Assembly (NCBI GenBank): GCA_030642645.1
Contig: DAOWNJ010000030.1
Span: forward strand, 1 to 8,850
DNA length: 8,850 bases
Direction of reading: 5' to 3'
DNA from: Dehalococcoidia bacterium
Lineage (GTDB): Bacteria > Chloroflexota > Dehalococcoidia > E44-bin15 > DAOWNJ01
Positions 5,193 through 8,850 of the stretch are shown here, in pieces; position 1 is the stretch's first letter; every line of letters starts with the position of its first letter. Made by a program: the position numbers and the translations under genes. The notes under the pieces are model-generated. The model worked only from the letters and a program-made list of their open reading frames with translations, searched no databases and was not told the origin of the DNA.

Positions 5193-5649
5193 GAGCCCAT
5201 CCCACACCCAGAGGATCGGGGTGAGGATAGGGGAGCTAGCCAGGGCAGGGGATATAGTGCTGCTCGTGGGAGGCCTGGGAACGGGGAAGACCTGCCTTGC
5301 CCAGGGGATCGCCTGGGGGCTGGGCGTCGAGGAATATGCCGTAAGCCCATCATTTGTGCTCATCAGGGAGTATCAGGGGAGACTCCCCCTATATCATATT
5401 GACCTCTACCGCATCGAAGGGATTGAGGAGGTCGAGGGCCTTGGGCTTGAGGACTATCTACATGGCAAGGGTGTCTCGGTGGTGGAGTGGGCGGAGAGGG
5501 GAATGAGCCTGGTGCCTCGTGAGCACATACTCATCAATATGCGCTATATCTCCTATAATAAACGCAGCCTCTCGCTTATGCCAAGAGGGGAACGCTATAT
5601 GGAGATGCTCAGGGCGATTGGGGGTGATTGGGACTGCAGCTCGCAATAG
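5131..5649 (+). CDS. tsaE: tRNA t6A biosynthesis ATPase TsaE
   Basis: TsaE is the P-loop ATPase that drives the TsaB-TsaD complex in threonylcarbamoyl-adenosine (t6A37) modification of ANN-decoding tRNAs. Counting from ATG 5131 (172 residues), Walker A GGLGTGKT is at 47-54, SPSFVLIREY at 72-81, HIDLYRI at 89-95 and VEWAER at 118-123, all hallmarks of the family. The start is uncertain. ATG 5131 overlaps thiL by 62 bases and gives an N-terminus about 15 residues longer than usual. No ATG, GTG or TTG occurs closer to the conserved KLISES segment, so either this start or an unconventional codon is used. Another in-frame ATG lies at 5098. It overlaps the start of tsaB, its functional partner. Confidence 0.94.
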   Translation: MAKRSDWIAKDGNTSLKLISESPSHTQRIGVRIGELARAGDIVLLVGGLGTGKTCLAQGIAWGLGVEEYAVSPSFVLIREYQGRLPLYHIDLYRIEGIEEVEGLGLEDYLHGKGVSVVEWAERGMSLVPREHILINMRYISYNKRSLSLMPRGERYMEMLRAIGGDWDCSSQ

Positions 5650-6314
5650 ATACATCAACAGAGACCGCCTCCGTCGCCCTTTCAAATGCCGCGGAGATAG
5701 TTAGTGAGATGAGCTGGCATGTGGGGCGCAATCATACTACTGAGCTTATGGTTAACCTGACCTACCTCCTAAGGCAGACGGGGGTGGGGCCGGCATCTAT
5801 CGATGCGGTCTTTGTTGCCAGGGGACCGGGGAGCTTCAATGGGCTCAGGGCCGGGGTGGGAACCGCCAAGGGGCTGGCGTTCTCGTTGGGAGTCCCTATC
5901 ATAGGGATAGGCACCCTTGAGGTTGAGGCCTTTCAGCATGCCCGAAGTGCCCTCCCTATCTGCCCTGTGTTTGATGCCGGTCGCGGTGAGATCGCCGTTG
6001 CCCTATTTCAGCAGCAAGATGGCAAATGGCTCAAGCTCTCCCAGGAGCACATCACCACCGCTCAGGGACTTCTCTCCGAGATCGAGGGCAGGACTATCTT
6101 CTGCGGCAGGATCCCCACCCATATCATCTCCCAGATCGAGGAGACACTGGGGATGAGGGCCATAATCGCTGGGGGGGCGGCGAGGCTGAGGAGGGCGGGC
6201 TATCTCGCCGAACTCGGCTGGATGAGGCTTGAGAGTGGGGAGCTCGATGATGCAGCCACCCTCGAGCCCCTCTACCTTCGCCGTCCTGTAATAACCATCA
6301 AGGAGAGAGCATGA
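5628..6314 (+). CDS. tsaB: tRNA t6A biosynthesis protein TsaB
   Basis: This is a 228-residue TsaB (YeaZ), the catalytically inactive ASKHA-fold partner of TsaD in t6A synthesis. AIDTSTETASVAL (6-18) and the strongly conserved GPGSFNGLRAGVGTAKGLA (66-84) identify it, and HTTEL (36-40) matches the family pattern H-[ST]-x-x-L. TTG 5628 is the nearest accepted start codon, but GGGGGTGA (5620-5627) touches it, which is too close. CTG at 5634 lies 6 bases after that site and would give MQLAIDTST, also typical for the family. The gene overlaps the end of tsaE. tsaD, which supplies the active site, is not in the window, and rimI, a frequent neighbour of tsaB, is replaced by a thioesterase. Confidence 0.95.
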   Translation: MGLQLAIDTSTETASVALSNAAEIVSEMSWHVGRNHTTELMVNLTYLLRQTGVGPASIDAVFVARGPGSFNGLRAGVGTAKGLAFSLGVPIIGIGTLEVEAFQHARSALPICPVFDAGRGEIAVALFQQQDGKWLKLSQEHITTAQGLLSEIEGRTIFCGRIPTHIISQIEETLGMRAIIAGGAARLRRAGYLAELGWMRLESGELDDAATLEPLYLRRPVITIKERA

Positions 6315-6730
6315 GCCTCTGGAAGGAACCCACAGTATCCACCAGTGAGACCTACAACATGTGCTTTGCCTGTGGCAAGGACAACCCCATAGGCTTAAAG
6401 CTCGAATTCCAGGAGGAAGGTGATGTTGTGAGGTCTGAATTCACCCCCAGCGAGCTTCACGAGGGATGGCCCGGGTTTGTTCACGGGGGGATCCTGAGCA
6501 CCATCCTCGATGAGGCCATGGGCTATGCCACAATCCTTCAGGGGATAAATTGCGTAACCGCCAAGATGGAGGTCAGGTTGAGAAAACAGGCACCGGTGGG
6601 AGAGAGGCTCCTCATCAGCTCCTCTATATCTCATAGAACGAAGAGGCTCATTGAGACAGAGGCTACACTGAGATTAGAGGATGGCTCACTGGTGGCGGAA
6701 GGCAAGGCTATGCTCTATGTGGTCAAATAG
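6311..6730 (+). CDS. PaaI-like hotdog-fold thioesterase
   Basis: This is a 139-residue single hotdog domain. It opens with CFACGKDNPIGLKL (18-31), a cysteine-containing N-terminal segment seen in a subgroup of PaaI-like proteins. It has the core VHGGILSTILDEAMG (57-71), in which the HGG turn and the acidic residue on the following helix (D67 or E68) form the acyl-CoA thioesterase site, and then TAKMEVRLRKQAPVGE (83-98). It probably hydrolyses an acyl- or aryl-CoA thioester; the substrate is unknown. Its ATG overlaps the tsaB TGA (ATGA, 6311-6314), which indicates translational coupling, and AAGGAGAG lies just upstream. Four cysteines (18, 21, 81 and none paired obviously beyond C18/C21) leave open whether C-x2-C binds a metal. 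Confidence 0.9.
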   Translation: MSLWKEPTVSTSETYNMCFACGKDNPIGLKLEFQEEGDVVRSEFTPSELHEGWPGFVHGGILSTILDEAMGYATILQGINCVTAKMEVRLRKQAPVGERLLISSSISHRTKRLIETEATLRLEDGSLVAEGKAMLYVVK

Positions 6731-6739
6731 GAGGGAGAA

Positions 6740-7726
6740 ATGGAGATAGCGATTATTGTTCTGGTTATAGTTTTGATTGTGGTCCTTCTTTGGCATATAC
6801 TAGAGAGCAGACGGGCCGGGAGGGAGCAGGCCGATACCCTGGGGACTCAGCTAAGAGAAGACCTAACAAAGACAGTAGGCGATAGGTTGGACAGCGCCAC
6901 AAGGGTCTTCGGAGATGTCCAGAGGGGTCTCGGGGAACTCTCCGCTGCCACAAACAAGGTCATCGAGGTTGGTAGGGACATCTCAAGTCTCCAGGAGATA
7001 TTGGGGCCACCGAAGCTGCGCGGCGGCTTTGGGGAGCTTCTTCTGGAGAACCTCCTTCAAAACATACTTCCACCAACCTCTTATGACACCCAGTACAGGT
7101 TCAGCGATGGCACTAAAGTGGATGCGGTTATCAAGCTGCCCAGAGGGCTGGTCCCTGTTGATTCCAAGTTCCCATTGGAGGACTTTCAGCGCCTCAGGGA
7201 GGCCCAGTCCGATGAGGAACAGAGGGCACTTCGCAGGGACTTCACCCGTAGTGTGAAGAGGCACATCGATTCCGTCTCCAAATACATCCTGCCGGACGAG
7301 GGGACATTTGACTTCGCCCTGATGTATATCCCGGCGGAAAACGTCTACTATGAGACGATAATCAGGGATGAGTCATTAGGGGAGGAGAAGAGCATCTATT
7401 CCTACTCTCTCCAGAAAAAGGTATTCCCTGTCTCACCAAATAGCTTCTATGCCTACCTTCAGGCCATTGTGCTTGGCTTGAAGGGCCTGCGTGTAGAACA
7501 AAGCGCTCGCGAAATCGTAAACCGTCTGGACAGGCTACAAAGCGACTTTCAGCGGTTTCAAAGGGATTTCCAAATCTTGGGCGGGCACCTTTCCGATGCC
7601 AAGAGGAAATACGATGATGCAGACAAAAAACTGGAAGGCTTCAGCGATAAATTACTCAGCGCAAGCCAAATCCCTTTTGCAGAGCTAGAGGGAGATGAGA
7701 ATACAGAGAACCCTGGTTCTAATTAA
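6740..7726 (+). CDS. rmuC: DNA recombination protein RmuC homologue
   Basis: This is a 328-residue RmuC, at the short end of the family. Residues 1-20 form one hydrophobic N-terminal segment (membrane anchor), followed by a polar, probably coiled-coil stretch (~25-85) and the RmuC core (~92-290). The core holds GGFGELLLENLL (95-106), VDAVIKLP (127-134), PVDSKFPLEDF (139-149) and IPAENVYYE (197-205). The D128 and D141/K143 arrangement fits the predicted PD-(D/E)xK nuclease-like fold. In E. coli, RmuC limits inversions at short inverted repeats; its biochemistry is poorly known. AGGAGG (6729-6734) overlaps the previous stop codon and lies 5 bases before the ATG, so the start is firm. The C-terminal acidic tail overlaps the start of ndk by 32 bases. 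Confidence 0.94.
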   Translation: MEIAIIVLVIVLIVVLLWHILESRRAGREQADTLGTQLREDLTKTVGDRLDSATRVFGDVQRGLGELSAATNKVIEVGRDISSLQEILGPPKLRGGFGELLLENLLQNILPPTSYDTQYRFSDGTKVDAVIKLPRGLVPVDSKFPLEDFQRLREAQSDEEQRALRRDFTRSVKRHIDSVSKYILPDEGTFDFALMYIPAENVYYETIIRDESLGEEKSIYSYSLQKKVFPVSPNSFYAYLQAIVLGLKGLRVEQSAREIVNRLDRLQSDFQRFQRDFQILGGHLSDAKRKYDDADKKLEGFSDKLLSASQIPFAELEGDENTENPGSN

Positions 7727-8144
7727 GCCCGATGCCCTTCAGAGGGGGCTTGTTGGTGAGATCATCTCCCGCCTAGAGGAGAGGGGGCTGAAGATTGTGG
7801 CCATAAAGATGCTCCAGATGGATGAGAAGCTGGCAAGGAAACACTATCAGGTTCATGAGGGGAAGTCATTCTTCGAGAGTCTTCTGGAGTTTATGACCTC
7901 AGGCCCCCTCGTCGCCGCTATCTTCGAGGGGGGAGATGCTATAGATTTAGTGCGAGGAACCATGGGGGGAACCGATCCCTCCAAAGCTCATCCAGGGACA
8001 ATCAGAGGGGACCTTGCCCTCTCGATCTCACATAACCTTGTTCACAGCTCCGACTCCGAGGAGAGTGCAGAAGAGGAGATCGCCCTTTTCTTCTCATCAG
8101 ACGAAATACTCCCCTATCCCCGCGAAACCGATAGTGGATTATAG
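7695..8144 (+). CDS. ndk: Nucleoside diphosphate kinase
   Basis: This is a 149-residue Ndk, slightly longer than the usual ~135-145 because of an extended tail (YPRETDSGL). It transfers the gamma-phosphate from ATP to NDPs through a phosphohistidine. KPDA with K11, the nucleotide-binding GTIRGD (101-106, R104), and NLVHSSDS with catalytic H117 are all visible. The residue after the catalytic histidine is serine instead of the usual glycine (HGSDS), a mild variation. The ATG at 7695 lies inside the end of rmuC, with GAGG a few bases upstream, so it is translated as the last gene of the operon. Its TAG overlaps the stop of the convergent rsfS gene by 6 bases. Confidence 0.97.
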   Translation: MRIQRTLVLIKPDALQRGLVGEIISRLEERGLKIVAIKMLQMDEKLARKHYQVHEGKSFFESLLEFMTSGPLVAAIFEGGDAIDLVRGTMGGTDPSKAHPGTIRGDLALSISHNLVHSSDSEESAEEEIALFFSSDEILPYPRETDSGL

Positions 8145-8483
8145 AATCCTGACTACAGGGGTGGCCCTTGCCCACAGCCTGTCCAGCTCATAGTATTCTC
8201 GCTCTGCATGGGCAAAGATATGCACGATCACCCCGCCAAAATCGAGGAGCACCCAACCAGAATCGATAGTCCCCTCACGGTGATGAAGATTTACCCCCTC
8301 CCTTTTAAGCGCCTCATCTACCTCATCACAGATAGCCCCGATCTGCCGCTCAGTTTCCCCACTACAAATAACGAAGTAATCTGCAAAGCTACATACCTCT
8401 CTGGCATCGAGCATCAGGATATCGCCTGCCTTCTTCTCCGAGGCTGCCTCAACGACCTTCCTTGCCAGCTCTAATGACTCCAG
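8139..8483 (-). CDS. rsfS: Ribosomal silencing factor RsfS
   Basis: RsfS (Iojap family) binds ribosomal protein uL14 and blocks joining of the subunits in starvation. Counting from the CTG at 8483-8481 the protein has 114 residues, the family norm. It shows LELARKVVEAASEKKA at the N-terminus, DYFVICSGETERQIGA (35-50), GWVLLDFGGVIVHIF (76-90) and REYYELDRLW (94-103). The frame stays open to a GTG at 8543, but that longer version adds 20 residues (including CCRRC) not expected in the family and would begin upstream of the extended -10 promoter. No ATG, GTG or TTG occurs in frame between. CTG 8483 has a perfect GGAGGG 6 bases upstream, so I take it as the start. The last codons overlap the ndk stop. 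Confidence 0.93.
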   Translation of the reverse strand: MESLELARKVVEAASEKKAGDILMLDAREVCSFADYFVICSGETERQIGAICDEVDEALKREGVNLHHREGTIDSGWVLLDFGGVIVHIFAHAEREYYELDRLWARATPVVRIL

Positions 8484-8489
8484 AGACCA

Positions 8490-8495
8490 CCCTCC
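8490..8495 (-). promoter_or_regulatory. rsfS: Shine-Dalgarno site that decides the rsfS CTG start
   Basis: GGAGGG on the minus strand (8495-8490) lies 6 bases before the CTG codon at 8483-8481. It is the only good ribosome-binding site near the conserved N-terminus of RsfS, and the in-frame codon at the right distance is CTG. Confidence 0.7.
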
Positions 8496-8507
8496 ATCTA
8501 GGGGTTG

Positions 8508-8516
8508 ATTATAGCA
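8508..8516 (-). promoter_or_regulatory. Extended -10 promoter of rsfS
   Basis: TGCTATAAT on the minus strand (8516-8508) is a perfect extended -10 element. The -35 position (8536-8531, TTCAAC) is poor, as is usual for this promoter class, and overlaps the -35 box proposed for rnhB on the other strand. The predicted start near 8501 leaves a leader of about 18 bases that contains the GGAGGG site. Confidence 0.68.
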
Positions 8517-8531
8517 CCTTCGGCAACAAAG

Positions 8532-8561
8532 TTGAATCCCCACCCCCCCCTATGCTAGACT
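8532..8561 (+). promoter_or_regulatory. Putative rnhB promoter with a C tract in the spacer
   Basis: TTGAAT (8532-8537) and TAGACT (8556-8561) are 18 bases apart. TAGACT ends 7 bases before the ATG at 8569, predicting a leaderless or nearly leaderless mRNA. The spacer contains eight consecutive C residues (8543-8550). TATGCT (8551-8556) is an alternative -10 box. Confidence 0.42.
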
Positions 8562-8568
8562 TTTCGAG

Positions 8569-8850
8569 ATGAAACCCACAATGCCAAGCTTTGCCGAGGA
8601 GAAGAACCTCTGGGCTCAGGGCTACCAGCTCATCGCCGGCATTGATGAGGTAGGGCGTGGCCCTCTGGCAGGGCCAGTTGCTGCCGCTGCCGTTATCCTG
8701 CCCCGGGAGCTGGATGCCCCCTGGATGAGCCTCGTTCGAGACAGCAAGAAGCTTACCCCAAAAAGGCGTGATTTCCTCTCAAAGAGGATTTATGAGGAGG
8801 CGGTTGCCATCGGCATCGGGGGGGTTCCACCGGAGGCTATCGATTCCTCA
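8569..8850 (+). CDS. rnhB: Ribonuclease HII, N-terminal fragment
   Basis: The first 94 codons are visible and the gene runs off the right edge. IDEVGRGPLAGPV carries the Asp-Glu pair that binds the catalytic metal, and DSKKL is the second family motif; both are at normal positions for RNase HII. The enzyme cleaves RNA in RNA-DNA hybrids and removes single misincorporated ribonucleotides. Two in-frame ATGs are possible: 8569 (MKPTMPSF) and 8581 (MPSF). Neither has a Shine-Dalgarno sequence. 8569 is chosen because it lies 7 bases after the TAGACT box. It is divergent from rsfS. The third catalytic Asp is outside the window. Confidence 0.95.
   Translation, partial: MKPTMPSFAEEKNLWAQGYQLIAGIDEVGRGPLAGPVAAAAVILPRELDAPWMSLVRDSKKLTPKRRDFLSKRIYEEAVAIGIGGVPPEAIDSS

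Noticed and set aside
4884..5363. Open frame of 159 codons on the minus strand across the thiL/tsaE junction
   Set aside because: It is antisense to two clearly identified genes and has no recognisable domain or ribosome-binding site.
1..8850. Search for mobile elements, CRISPR repeats, toxin-antitoxin or defence genes
   Set aside because: No transposase, integrase, regularly spaced repeats or terminal inverted repeats were visible; every gene-sized region is explained by housekeeping or small unknown genes.

Overview
The window is an ordinary, tightly packed housekeeping segment of a bacterial chromosome. I see no transposase, integrase, phage gene, CRISPR array, toxin-antitoxin pair or defence system. 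Both ends cut through genes. The base composition is moderately GC-rich and uniform. Gene content and order (thiL-tsaE-tsaB-rmuC-ndk beside rsfS and rnhB, plus a tautomerase and tandem tRNAs) would fit a Chloroflexota/Dehalococcoidia-like genome. That placement is an inference from general impression, not from a search.

Layout. 1-215: the 3' end of a galU-like gene (+). 212-2020: lepA (-), convergent with galU and sharing a CTAG stop overlap. 2073-2109: a strong bidirectional terminator. 2159-2638: a small multi-pass membrane protein of unknown function (-). 2748-2902: tRNA-Lys(CUU) and tRNA-Leu(UAG) on the minus strand, one base apart, behind a near-consensus promoter. 2956-3147: a 4-oxalocrotonate tautomerase family protein (-). 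3208-3393: a small four-cysteine protein (+). 3398-4132: a calcineurin-like phosphoesterase (-). 4191-8144: one apparent six-gene operon (+), thiL - tsaE - tsaB - hotdog thioesterase - rmuC - ndk, with overlapping or very closely spaced genes. 8139-8483: rsfS (-). 8569 onward: the 5' part of rnhB (+).

The genes cover translation (LepA, the t6A factors TsaE and TsaB, two tRNAs, RsfS), thiamine diphosphate synthesis (ThiL), nucleotide supply (Ndk) and DNA maintenance (RmuC, RNase HII).

The most interesting content is regulatory and translational. Four genes at the head of transcription units (lepA, the phosphoesterase, thiL, rnhB) have no Shine-Dalgarno sequence. Each has a -10-like box only 6-9 bases before the start codon, which predicts leaderless mRNAs; genes inside operons mostly have good Shine-Dalgarno sites. 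Two divergent promoter regions hold C homopolymers (10 and 8 bases) placed where slippage would change promoter spacing. rsfS appears to start at a CTG codon behind a perfect GGAGGG site, and tsaB may do the same. Two convergent gene pairs overlap at their stop codons and a third is only 4 bases apart, so none has room for a terminator. A 10-bp perfect inverted repeat frames the -35 box of the tRNA promoter.
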